A stretch of DNA of 13,034 nucleotides from Nitrospirota bacterium. GTDB taxonomy: Bacteria > Nitrospirota > Nitrospiria > Nitrospirales > UBA8639. Below the pieces are notes generated by a model. The model worked only from the letters and a program-made list of their open reading frames with translations. It was not told the DNA's origin and searched no databases. Below, piece by piece: positions 5,667-11,726 of this stretch; the first letter of the stretch is position 1, and each line of letters begins with the position of its first letter. The translations under genes were made by a program, and so were the position numbers. The stretch lies in contig JAOUQB010000033.1 in the NCBI GenBank assembly GCA_029879555.1, positions 1 to 13,034 of the forward strand. The letters run 5' to 3'.

Positions 5667-6119
5667 TCACGAGACTTTGATTTGCAAACGCTTTGCCTTC
5701 ACGGTTTCACCTTTTGGCAGATGAACCAGTAAAACACCATCCTTGAATTGGGCCGACACCTTCTCTTCTTCAGCATCGGCAGGAACCGTAAAGCTTCGCT
5801 CAAAACTGCCATAGGAACGTTCCACCCGATGGTATTTTTTCCCTTTTTCTTCCTTCTCATATTTCCGCTCGCCTGAGATGACTAACACCCCATCCTGAAC
5901 CGAAATTTTCACGTCTTCCTTTTTAACCTCTGGAAGATCCGCCTTGATCACATATTCCTTCTCATCCTCAGTAATATCGACTAATGGAGCCCATTCCATA
6001 GCGCGCATCGATTCGTTGTCCCCTTCTTTTTTCATCGGGGTTCGTCCCATCCAGGACGACAGGCGTTTTTCAAACTCTTGAATGTCTTGCATTGGATCCC
6101 AACGTGTTAACAGGCTCAT
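5667..6119 (-). CDS. Small heat-shock protein, Hsp20/alpha-crystallin family
   Basis: A 150-residue ATP-independent chaperone that holds unfolding proteins in the cytoplasm. The N-terminal arm (MSLLTRWDPMQDIQEFEKRL) is typical of bacterial class A members. The alpha-crystallin domain runs from about 43 (EWAPLVDI) to 138, with ADLPEVKKEDVKI, GVLVISGER and the signature GVLLVHLPKGE. The C-terminal I147-K-V149 is the conserved I-x-I/V anchor for oligomer assembly. Start 6119 has a perfect AGGAGGT seven bases upstream; the longer frame from 6137 would put that site inside the gene. The ribosome binding site can pair with an ACCTC 15 bases further upstream, which suggests temperature-controlled translation. 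It follows a cytochrome gene and precedes a CBS gene on the same strand, with gaps of 80 and 166 bases. Confidence 0.95.
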   Translation of the reverse strand: MSLLTRWDPMQDIQEFEKRLSSWMGRTPMKKEGDNESMRAMEWAPLVDITEDEKEYVIKADLPEVKKEDVKISVQDGVLVISGERKYEKEEKGKKYHRVERSYGSFERSFTVPADAEEEKVSAQFKDGVLLVHLPKGETVKAKRLQIKVS

Positions 6120-6125
6120 ACAATG

Positions 6126-6149
6126 ACCTCCTATCAAAATAATTGAGGT
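6126..6149 (-). promoter_or_regulatory. Hairpin covering the hsp20 ribosome binding site, candidate RNA thermometer
   Basis: In the minus-strand transcript ACCTC (6149-6145) can pair with GAGGT (6130-6126), which is the core of the Shine-Dalgarno AGGAGGT. The 14-base loop is A/U-rich and can form a further short TCAA/TTGA pairing. A weak stem over the ribosome binding site of a small heat-shock gene is the known layout of bacterial RNA thermometers. The stem is only five base pairs. Confidence 0.4.
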
Positions 6150-6176
6150 AAAAGATTGGAACTGAAATCGCCAATC
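6150..6176 (-). terminator. Weak intrinsic terminator after the cytochrome gene
   Basis: On the minus strand GATTGG (6176-6171), an 11-base loop and CCAATC (6159-6154) are followed at once by TTTT (6153-6150). It starts 24 bases past the stop of the cytochrome gene at 6200. The 6-bp stem is short and the T-run is only four, so read-through into hsp20 is likely. Confidence 0.35.
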
Positions 6177-6199
6177 CTTCTCACATCAGAATTCTTCTC

Positions 6200-6766
6200 C
6201 TATTTTTCTTGGCAACATTCGTCCGGTCCACCGTGCCTTCCATGAGGACCACCCATTCCATGACCTCCACCAGGACCACCGTGACCCATCGGCCCCATAC
6301 CCCGATGACGCCCCATGCCTCCTGGCCCGCGCCCCATTGAGAAAGATCGCTCATATTGCATCACCGTCCAAATTTCCTCATCCGATAAGAGGCCTCCAAA
6401 CGGAATCATTCCGGTCCCAGGAGAACCATGCTTGATGACCCAAAAAATTTCCCCCTCCGACCGATGCCTCCACATTCCATGATGCCAAAAATTCCGAGGA
6501 GAGGGATTGAGCGAAAGCCCCCCTGGCCCATCTCCTCGACCTGTCTTCCCATGGCAATTGAAACACGTCCCTTTGCCTTCATAAATGATCTTTCCCTGTT
6601 CAACAATTTCAGGGGAATCCGGTAAAGGACTTACCAGGGCCCGGGCTTCTTTCAACTTATCTGCGGGAACACGTGGTTCCATGATATGTCGTTCCGCTGC
6701 AAACACGGGATTCACCAAAAGGCTCGCTCCCATTGCGATCATCCCAAGCCCTAATTTGAAGACCAT
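6200..6766 (-). CDS. Periplasmic c-type cytochrome with Gly/Met/His-rich C-terminal tail
   Basis: A 188-residue protein with a signal peptide (1-23, cut near VFA-AE) and one heme-binding motif, C68-F-N-C71-H72-G. M120 in GTGMIPFGG is the likely axial ligand. It shares EPRVPADKLKEA, GKIIYEGK and GEIFWVIKHGS with the cytochrome at 4331-4795. From about 144 the protein changes to a low-complexity tail of about 45 residues, full of Gly, Met and His (GMGPMGHGG-like units), ending DECCQEK. Such tails often bind Cu, Ni or other soft metals, which is an inference here. The start at 6766 has GGAGGGGG five bases upstream, and a strong hairpin lies in its leader. The role is periplasmic electron transfer, possibly linked to metal handling. 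Confidence 0.9.
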   Translation of the reverse strand: MVFKLGLGMIAMGASLLVNPVFAAERHIMEPRVPADKLKEARALVSPLPDSPEIVEQGKIIYEGKGTCFNCHGKTGRGDGPGGLSLNPSPRNFWHHGMWRHRSEGEIFWVIKHGSPGTGMIPFGGLLSDEEIWTVMQYERSFSMGRGPGGMGRHRGMGPMGHGGPGGGHGMGGPHGRHGGPDECCQEK

Positions 6767-6793
6767 GTCGCCCCCTCCAATTCTGATGCCTCT

Positions 6794-6820
6794 GCCACGA
6801 TAAGCTCATGCTTTCGTGGC
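6794..6820. promoter_or_regulatory. Strong hairpin in the cytochrome leader
   Basis: GCCACGA (6794-6800) pairs with TCGTGGC (6814-6820); after a bulged T, AAGC (6802-6805) pairs with GCTT (6810-6813) round a TCAT loop. This gives 11 base pairs. On the minus strand it ends 27 bases before the cytochrome ATG at 6766, so it would sit in that message's leader. On the plus strand it is followed by TTTGTTT and looks like a terminator, but no plus-strand gene precedes it. The rest of the 6767-7128 gap shows no convincing gene; it should hold the divergent promoters for the genes on either side. Confidence 0.5.
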
Positions 6821-7128
6821 TTTGTTTCATGACTACCGGTACCATCTGCTAAGTCTGTGCCAGCAGCCCAGGACACCTCCATCCCGCTTGATTGGTCAGC
6901 ATTTCATACACGTCCCCTGTCAAGAATCCAATTCGTAGCCTGTAGGCATGGTGAAAAATTCCCCACTCTTCAAATTGAAAGTGATGCGACCTGCCACAGC
7001 AACATTCAAAACGGAAGGGTTCTTTTGCACAATACCCAAGTACATTGAAACCCCAAACATGGCATGAAAATTGGTTCCATATCAGGGATGAAGAAAAAAA
7101 TTCACGCATTCATTTGTGAGGTATCAGC

Positions 7129-7731
7129 ATGACTGTGCCAAAAAATAACCGGTATTCCACCCAATCCATTAAGAAAAAGGAATTCATTAACGATCCTTAC
7201 TCGATGAAACAGGCTCCGAAAGGATTACTTGAATGCCCCGAATGTCATGCTGTGTTTTACCGTAAACGGTGGAGCTTCCCAGATGCCCCCACTTCGCAAA
7301 TCCGAAAACCAACCGCTGTCGGTCAGAAGAAACCGACAAAACAGATCCTGGTTCCCCAGAGTTTTGTGTGCCCGGCTTGCCGAAAACTACAAGACGGCTA
7401 TGCCGAAGGATTTCTCACAATCCATTGGCCTCATTGGGAAACCCATAAAGCGGAAATTTTGGGACTCATTCATAACGAAGAACACCAAGCCGTTCGCAAT
7501 AATCCTCTGGAACGGGTGATGACCATCCGGACTCGCCCGGATGGGGCAGACATCGAAACCACAACCGAACACTTCGCCCAACGGCTCGGAAAGCATTTAG
7601 ACCGGGCGTTTAAAGGATCGATTGAATATCGATGGTCACATAAGGACAAATGTGTACGGGTGACATGGCAAGGTCCGACAAGCCCCAAGAAGCGTGCGCG
7701 ATCCGCCAAAGTATCCACGAAGAAATCATAA
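7129..7731 (+). CDS. BCAM0308-family zinc-binding protein
   Basis: A 200-residue soluble protein. It opens with a basic stretch and NDPY, then LLECPECHAVFYRKRW with C36 and C39, an insert of about 40 residues rich in Pro and Lys, and FVCPACRKLQDGYAEGFLTI with C81 and C84. The four cysteines should bind one zinc. The conserved second half has HKAEILGLIHNEE, NPLERVM, a T-T-T-x-H-x-A-x-x-L segment (ETTTEHFAQRLG) and a terminal RVTWQ strand. This order matches the BCAM0308 family as I remember it, which has remote similarity to the NMD3 N-terminal region; its function is not established. The basic ends suggest nucleic-acid binding. GAGG lies eight bases before the ATG. It is the first gene of a plus-strand run. 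The insert between the two CxxC pairs seems longer than usual. Confidence 0.8.
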   Translation: MTVPKNNRYSTQSIKKKEFINDPYSMKQAPKGLLECPECHAVFYRKRWSFPDAPTSQIRKPTAVGQKKPTKQILVPQSFVCPACRKLQDGYAEGFLTIHWPHWETHKAEILGLIHNEEHQAVRNNPLERVMTIRTRPDGADIETTTEHFAQRLGKHLDRAFKGSIEYRWSHKDKCVRVTWQGPTSPKKRARSAKVSTKKS

Positions 7732-7854
7732 ATGCGTCAGAAGCACCAGTGACATTGGCAGAGAAATTCATGGGATGAGCATCCACTAGATATCGCCCAA
7801 GTAGCATTCTGACATCAGAAAAGAATGAACTTTCATTTCAAGGGAGAATGAGAT

Positions 7855-8220
7855 ATGAAGCACGCAGCGATCTTATTTAGTTTCATCTTGATTCTTGGGT
7901 TACCACTTCTGGCTCAGAGCCAAGAGCCCGAAGTCTCTCCACAAAAAGGAGAAGCTGTGTATAAGACCCATTGTGTGGGGTGTCACGGCTTACATGGCAA
8001 AGGTGACGGACCGGATGCAGCGAAGCTGATTGTCCCGCCGATCAATTTTCACCGCCCTGAGTCTCGGGCAAAATCAGAAATGGACCTGCGAGGCGCGATC
8101 ATATGGGGATTGGCATTTAGCCCCATGCACGGTTGGTGGGGAAAACTGAGTGGGGAGGACATGCGCTCGGTCACAGCATATATCCGACAACTGGCGCCGT
8201 ATGAGCCATTCACTCCGTAA
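7855..8220 (+). CDS. Small periplasmic monoheme cytochrome c
   Basis: A 121-residue protein with a signal peptide (about 1-20, ending LLAQSQ) and one heme motif, C40-V-G-C43-H44-G, followed by HGKGDGP, a hallmark of class I cytochromes of the cbb3/CccA-like type. M91 in FSPMHGW is the most likely axial Met. The C-terminal helix SGEDMRSVTAYIRQLAP is standard for the fold. At about 100 mature residues it is a minimal electron carrier, with no membrane anchor. GGGAG lies eight bases before the ATG. It is 123 bases after the BCAM0308 gene and 102 before the MarC-like gene. It is less like the other two cytochromes in this window than they are like each other. The partner complex is unknown. Confidence 0.9.
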   Translation: MKHAAILFSFILILGLPLLAQSQEPEVSPQKGEAVYKTHCVGCHGLHGKGDGPDAAKLIVPPINFHRPESRAKSEMDLRGAIIWGLAFSPMHGWWGKLSGEDMRSVTAYIRQLAPYEPFTP

Positions 8221-8257
8221 AAGGTCTATGAAGGCTACCCTGCAGATTTACCCTGTT

Positions 8258-8291
8258 GCGTGATGCGTATCTATCTGGTTCACGCCTCACG
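8258..8291. repeat. Imperfect inverted repeat between cytochrome and marC-like gene
   Basis: CGTGATGCGT (8259-8268) and ACGCCTCACG (8282-8291) pair with a single mismatch round a 13-base loop. The ACGCCTCACG type of motif resembles short interspersed intergenic repeats seen in some bacterial genomes. The downstream bases are only mildly T-rich, so terminator activity is uncertain. Confidence 0.4.
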
Positions 8292-8322
8292 TCATTCTCT
8301 TTAAACACTCAGGATCTGTCGC

Positions 8323-8958
8323 ATGTTAGAAGTTGCCGCTGTTGCCTTTACGACATTCTTCGTCACCCTTGGCCCCATTGAAGCGGCTGCGATGTTTGCG
8401 GCCTTAACACAAAACCGACCGACTAAACAGCGTCATTCAATGGCTCTCCGTGCCATCCTGGTCGCCACGGGAATCCTCTTGACCTTCGCTGTGCTGGGAG
8501 ATTGGTTGTTACGTCTTTTGGGAATTTCTTTGGCAGCCCTTCAAACGGCCGGAGGCATTCTGCTGTTGTTGATTGCCATAGATATGGTGTTTGCGCGGGA
8601 CTCGGGGGGGATAACCACGACGAATGCCGAAACTCAAGAAGCCACGCAAAAGCAAGATATTTCGGTCTTTCCTTTGGCCACCCCCCTCATCGCCGGGCCT
8701 GGTGCGATAGCCGCGGTCATTCTACTCATCGCCAACGCCCAAGGTGATTGGGGAACCCAGCTCATCGTCATCGCAGCATTGCTCGCCGTCTTGCTCATCA
8801 CTCTCTCGGCGCTCTTTGGGGCCGCATACATTCAAAAAGTACTCGGCGTCGCTGGCCAACATGTCGTGAGTCGAATATTTGGAGTCTTACTTTGCGCCCT
8901 GGCAGTCCAATTCATGTTTAACGGCATTGGTCAAAGCGGCCTTTTTCCATCATCGTAA
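8323..8958 (+). CDS. MarC-family (UPF0056) inner-membrane protein
   Basis: A 211-residue polytopic membrane protein with about six helices. Family landmarks are present: the N-terminal GPIEAAAMFAALT (17-29) in the place of the usual DPIG..P.F..LT, the central FPLATPLIAGPGAIAAVI, and the C-terminal SRIFGVLLCALAVQFMFNGI. Between helices 3 and 4 lies a polar loop (about 90-115) rich in Thr and Gln. Despite the name, MarC proteins are not shown to give multiple antibiotic resistance and their transport substrate is unknown. The Asp and Gly of the first motif are replaced by Gly and Glu, marking a divergent subfamily. AGGATC lies seven bases before the ATG. The next gene follows after 26 bases and probably shares its transcript. 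Confidence 0.88.
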   Translation: MLEVAAVAFTTFFVTLGPIEAAAMFAALTQNRPTKQRHSMALRAILVATGILLTFAVLGDWLLRLLGISLAALQTAGGILLLLIAIDMVFARDSGGITTTNAETQEATQKQDISVFPLATPLIAGPGAIAAVILLIANAQGDWGTQLIVIAALLAVLLITLSALFGAAYIQKVLGVAGQHVVSRIFGVLLCALAVQFMFNGIGQSGLFPSS

Positions 8959-8984
8959 TCAACAAACCAATCAAGGAGGTTATC

Positions 8985-9191
8985 ATGGATTTACGCGACG
9001 AACTGAATCAAAGCGACCAGGCCGTTCTTCAGGCAGCCAGCCAAATTTTCTGCACGGCCATCGCCGCGGGAAAAGTCAATTTCGCAAACCATGCCCAGAT
9101 GTTCTCCTATTCCATTAAAGCTGCTGTTCGTATGGCCAGCATGGTCAAGCACACCGTAGTCACCGATGAGGAGCTGCCTTGGCCCGAGTAG
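8985..9191 (+). CDS. Small helical protein of 68 residues, unknown function
   Basis: The frame has an excellent start signal, AAGGAGG seven bases before the ATG at 8985, so it is very likely translated. The protein starts MDLRDELNQSDQAVLQAAS and is predicted all-alpha: acidic N-terminus, a long Ala-rich amphipathic middle (SQIFCTAIAAGKVNFANHAQ, then KAAVRMASMVKHTV), and an acidic tail DEELPWPE. It has no signal peptide or membrane span and one cysteine (C23). It lies 26 bases after the MarC-like gene, so the two may work together, though nothing in the sequence says how. I do not recognise the family. Confidence 0.72.
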   Translation: MDLRDELNQSDQAVLQAASQIFCTAIAAGKVNFANHAQMFSYSIKAAVRMASMVKHTVVTDEELPWPE

Positions 9192-9195
9192 AACG

Positions 9196-9237
9196 CTGAA
9201 TGAAGTCGCTGCAGAATTCGCGTTTCTAGTCATTCAG
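9196..9237. terminator. Possible shared terminator between convergent genes
   Basis: CTGAATGA (9196-9203) and TCATTCAG (9230-9237) are perfect inverses, 26 bases apart, between the converging 68-residue gene and fetB; the right arm includes the fetB stop. The position suits a bidirectional terminator, but the loop is large and there is no T-tract. Confidence 0.25.
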
Positions 9238-9938
9238 GAACGCGGTTTTGCCAGAACAAGATAGAGTGTCGCGGAGATTCCGGAGGCTCCGAAAATCATA
9301 CACATCACCACAATCTGGTACTGCGTGGCGACAAGAGGAGAAATACCGGAAAGAATTTGCCCCGTCATCATTCCTGGTAAGGAAACCAGGCCGACAGCAA
9401 ATAATGAATTGGTGACGGGAATCAGTGCGGCTTGCAACGCGGTATTTCTCGCATCGATGTAAGGCCTAGCATCCGCACACTCGGCCTCGAATCGTTCTGC
9501 TGCCACACTGACCGTGTTCATACAACTCGCGAAGATCATTCCCGCAAGTGGGATAAAATAGCGAGGAAGAAACCACGGTTGAATAGCGAGAACAACCTGA
9601 GTTACGAGCACAAGCGTGGGAATACCTCCCAGAAAAATCGCCCCTAACGCCTTCCAATACAGGTGCGGAGGCCTATTCTTTAGAGGACGCAAGGCGATCC
9701 AACTCGCTGCCACAAGCATGACCGTTATCACGGAAATGATAATTCCTGGATGATCGGCGCTAAAGATATATATCAACAGATACCCGATGAGCAGCAACTG
9801 AATCAGCATACGTACGACCGCATACAGAGCCGTCCCAGCATTCAAGGACCATCGAAACAGGATGCCCAGAACGAAAAGGGTTGGCAAAAAGGCCAGAATT
9901 AATCCTGATAGTGAAATAGATTGGACAGACGTATTCAT
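9234..9938 (-). CDS. fetB: FetB-like (UPF0014) iron-export ABC permease
   Basis: From ATG 9938 the protein has 234 residues, close to the family's length. The frame is open further up to 10037, but those 33 residues are not membrane-like and run into a repeat; AAGGG lies directly before the 9938 start and GAGAGG a little further upstream. Landmarks are R43-MLIQLLLIGYLL, GMIFASCMNTVSVAAERF in the middle, and the very conserved LPGMMTGQILSGISPLVATQYQIVVM near the end. About six or seven helices are visible. In E. coli FetB pairs with the ATPase FetA to export iron and protect against peroxide. No fetA is next to it here, so the ATPase must be elsewhere or replaced. It converges with the marC-linked small gene. 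Confidence 0.88.
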   Translation of the reverse strand: MNTSVQSISLSGLILAFLPTLFVLGILFRWSLNAGTALYAVVRMLIQLLLIGYLLIYIFSADHPGIIISVITVMLVAASWIALRPLKNRPPHLYWKALGAIFLGGIPTLVLVTQVVLAIQPWFLPRYFIPLAGMIFASCMNTVSVAAERFEAECADARPYIDARNTALQAALIPVTNSLFAVGLVSLPGMMTGQILSGISPLVATQYQIVVMCMIFGASGISATLYLVLAKPRS

Positions 9939-10022
9939 ACCCTTGTTGCCTCTCGTGGGGAAATGCGGAAACACTAAGACTCCATGCCTCAGAAAATGGT
10001 CGAACAGACTAGAGTAAGTCTG

Positions 10023-10107
10023 GTCATCCTGAGCCAACGGCGAAGGATCTGAGCCTAGACTGAAGATGTCACGGCTACCCGAGATCCTTCGTTTCGCTCA
10101 GGATCAC
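10023..10107. repeat. REP-like inverted pair between pqiC-like gene and fetB
   Basis: Two related copies face each other: 10023-10050 reads GTCATCCTGAGCC...CGAAGGATCT, and 10082-10107 is nearly its inverse, AGATCCTTCG...CTCAGGATCAC. Each copy is itself a small hairpin (ATCCT/AGGAT), and together they can form a larger one with a 31-base loop. The CCTGAGCGAAACGAAGGATCT-type motif resembles interspersed repeats common in several bacterial phyla. It may stop transcripts leaving the mla operon before fetB. Confidence 0.6.
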
Positions 10108-10115
10108 ATCGCCTC

Positions 10116-10760
10116 TCAGCAATGGGCCGGTGAATCTTCTTTCAAGCACCCTGCCAGCCACTCCAGCAGATCGTTCAAGAGGCTTCTCATGGCCTGCTGG
10201 GCAGCCAACACACCTCCATAGGCATCTTCGGTTAACGTCTCCTCTTCTCTGGAAAAATTTCGCGTGCCGATCACTTGCCGATCGTTCAGGCTGAACAGTT
10301 GCCCGCGCCACTCCAACCGCACATGACTGGGTTGTTGAAGAAATTCCTGTACCAACACCACCTGAGTCAGATCCAATCGATAATCTCCTCGAACCGACGT
10401 CGGCATGGGAATGACGGATCGCCATAGGCCGCTCTGCTCAAGTCGCCTGACCAACAAAGGCCTTAACATGCGCGCCGGGGCCTCCACCCATTGGCTGAGA
10501 GCAAAGTAATTGACTTCATGCGGAATCTGGATATACGCCATCTGTGATGATTCGAACCCCGGAGCCGGTTCTGGAACTCCAACCAACATGTTGGGGAGGA
10601 TGGATGTATCAGCAGGAATACGAGACTCTTCTCTCGCATCTCCTCCCTCCATCTCTAAGACATAGCTACGAATGACGTCATGATTTCCTCGCACAATCCC
10701 GCACCCTGCCAACAATAGGAGAGCCAAGAGAACTGTGATAGGGGATAGAGAGAACTTCAT
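10116..10760 (-). CDS. ABC-type transport auxiliary lipoprotein (PqiC-like)
   Basis: A 214-residue lipoprotein: a hydrophobic signal (about 8-18) ends in the lipobox L17-A-G-C20. The mature part has the layout of the ABC_trans_aux domain: R.YVLE near the start, VPEPAPGFESSQMAY, the conserved FALSQWVEAPARMLRPLLVRRLEQSG, and DYRLDLTQVVLVQEF with a later VRLEWRGQLF. In E. coli, PqiC sits in the outer membrane and works with the MCE protein PqiB in lipid movement across the periplasm. Here it ends an mlaE-mlaF-mlaD operon and starts one base after the mlaD stop, with its ribosome binding site (AGGAGAG) inside mlaD. The C-terminus (CLKEDSPAHC) carries two extra cysteines. It probably anchors or docks the MlaD complex at the outer membrane. 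Confidence 0.85.
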   Translation of the reverse strand: MKFSLSPITVLLALLLLAGCGIVRGNHDVIRSYVLEMEGGDAREESRIPADTSILPNMLVGVPEPAPGFESSQMAYIQIPHEVNYFALSQWVEAPARMLRPLLVRRLEQSGLWRSVIPMPTSVRGDYRLDLTQVVLVQEFLQQPSHVRLEWRGQLFSLNDRQVIGTRNFSREEETLTEDAYGGVLAAQQAMRSLLNDLLEWLAGCLKEDSPAHC

Positions 10761-10761
10761 G

Positions 10762-11724
10762 CTACTCTCCTGGACCTCTGGGCTGAGCCGTCCGTCCGAA
10801 CACTAATGAATCGGGGTGCTGTTCAATTTGCTGAACGACCCGTTGCAACGTTGAGGTGAGGTCGCGTAGTTCGGCAATTAAGACTCCAGTTTCCCCCAAC
10901 GTTTCTCCGGTAAATTGCTCAATATTCGAGCGACTGTCCTGAACCACGGCTTCCACGACATTCCCCGTTCGAGCCAAGTCTTCAGTGACCTGGTTAACGG
11001 CCATGGCACTTGTTTGAATACGATTCAGCAATGGAGGAATTTCTTCATTGATCGTTGCCGTCAAGATGGCAAGATTGTCCATCGACTCGGATGCCGTTTC
11101 AATCGCATGGTTAATTGAATCACCCTGTCCGGCCAATATCCGAGAAATGGTCGAAAGATCGGTAAGCGTCCTTTCGATATGCACCCGGTTTTCTTCACTC
11201 ATCATGGCCATCGCATTCTCACTGAAGTCATTCAAATTCTTAAAAAGCTTGGAGAGACTATCCTCTGAAAGGAGTCGTGAGAGAGCCATATCTAAACGAA
11301 AAAACAGAGAAGTCCGGGATGGTATGACAGGGAATTCCTGGCCGGGCTCAACAACCAAGGCTGGCGCCTCTCGACTTCCTCCCTCCAAATTCAGCGTCGC
11401 CAAACCCGTTAACCCTTGGGTTTCAAGAGTGGCAACCGTATCCGTCTTAATAGGCGTGCCTTGAAGGATATCCAATGTGAGCCGAACCTCTTCGGTATTC
11501 TCAGGGTTTAAAGCAATATCTTTGACCCGCCCCACATCCACGCCGCGATATTTCACCGATGAATTCACGCTGAGGCCCGACACTGATTGGCGCATGTAGG
11601 AATAATACCGGTCATACACCCCTCGATAATCAGACTTGCCCAACCACACCACGAGGCCTAGAGTCACGATACTGAGGACAAGGACAAAGCTGCCTGCCAG
11701 AAGATAATTGACTTTAGGTTCCAT
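10762..11724 (-). CDS. mlaD: MCE-domain substrate-binding protein, MlaD-like
   Basis: A 320-residue protein with a short cytoplasmic N-terminus, one membrane helix (about 7-29, YLLAGSFVLVLSIVTLGLVVWL) and an MCE domain from about 37 to 115 containing VSGLSVNSSVKYRGVDVGRVKDI and LETQGLTGLATLNLEGG. The C-terminal 180 residues are mostly helical with many heptad-like repeats. MlaD-type proteins form hexameric rings that carry lipids between the inner membrane ABC transporter and the outer membrane. At 320 residues it is much longer than E. coli MlaD (about 183), so the helical tail may form a longer needle or tunnel. It starts two bases after the mlaF stop with AAGGAT inside the end of mlaF, which fits coupled translation. 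Confidence 0.92.
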   Translation of the reverse strand: MEPKVNYLLAGSFVLVLSIVTLGLVVWLGKSDYRGVYDRYYSYMRQSVSGLSVNSSVKYRGVDVGRVKDIALNPENTEEVRLTLDILQGTPIKTDTVATLETQGLTGLATLNLEGGSREAPALVVEPGQEFPVIPSRTSLFFRLDMALSRLLSEDSLSKLFKNLNDFSENAMAMMSEENRVHIERTLTDLSTISRILAGQGDSINHAIETASESMDNLAILTATINEEIPPLLNRIQTSAMAVNQVTEDLARTGNVVEAVVQDSRSNIEQFTGETLGETGVLIAELRDLTSTLQRVVQQIEQHPDSLVFGRTAQPRGPGE

Positions 11725-11726
11725 GG

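Noticed and set aside
6849..7109. Frames of 86 (minus) and 63 (plus) residues in the divergent gap
   Set aside because: Odd composition (clusters of Cys, Phe, His), no ribosome binding site and no motif. The gap is better explained as a promoter region.
10075..10425. A 116-residue minus-strand frame overlapping the lipoprotein gene
   Set aside because: Arg/Ser-rich shadow in another frame of the PqiC-like gene; its end runs into the REP-like repeat.
11048..11464. A 138-residue plus-strand frame
   Set aside because: Antisense to the MCE-domain gene, which has clear family motifs.
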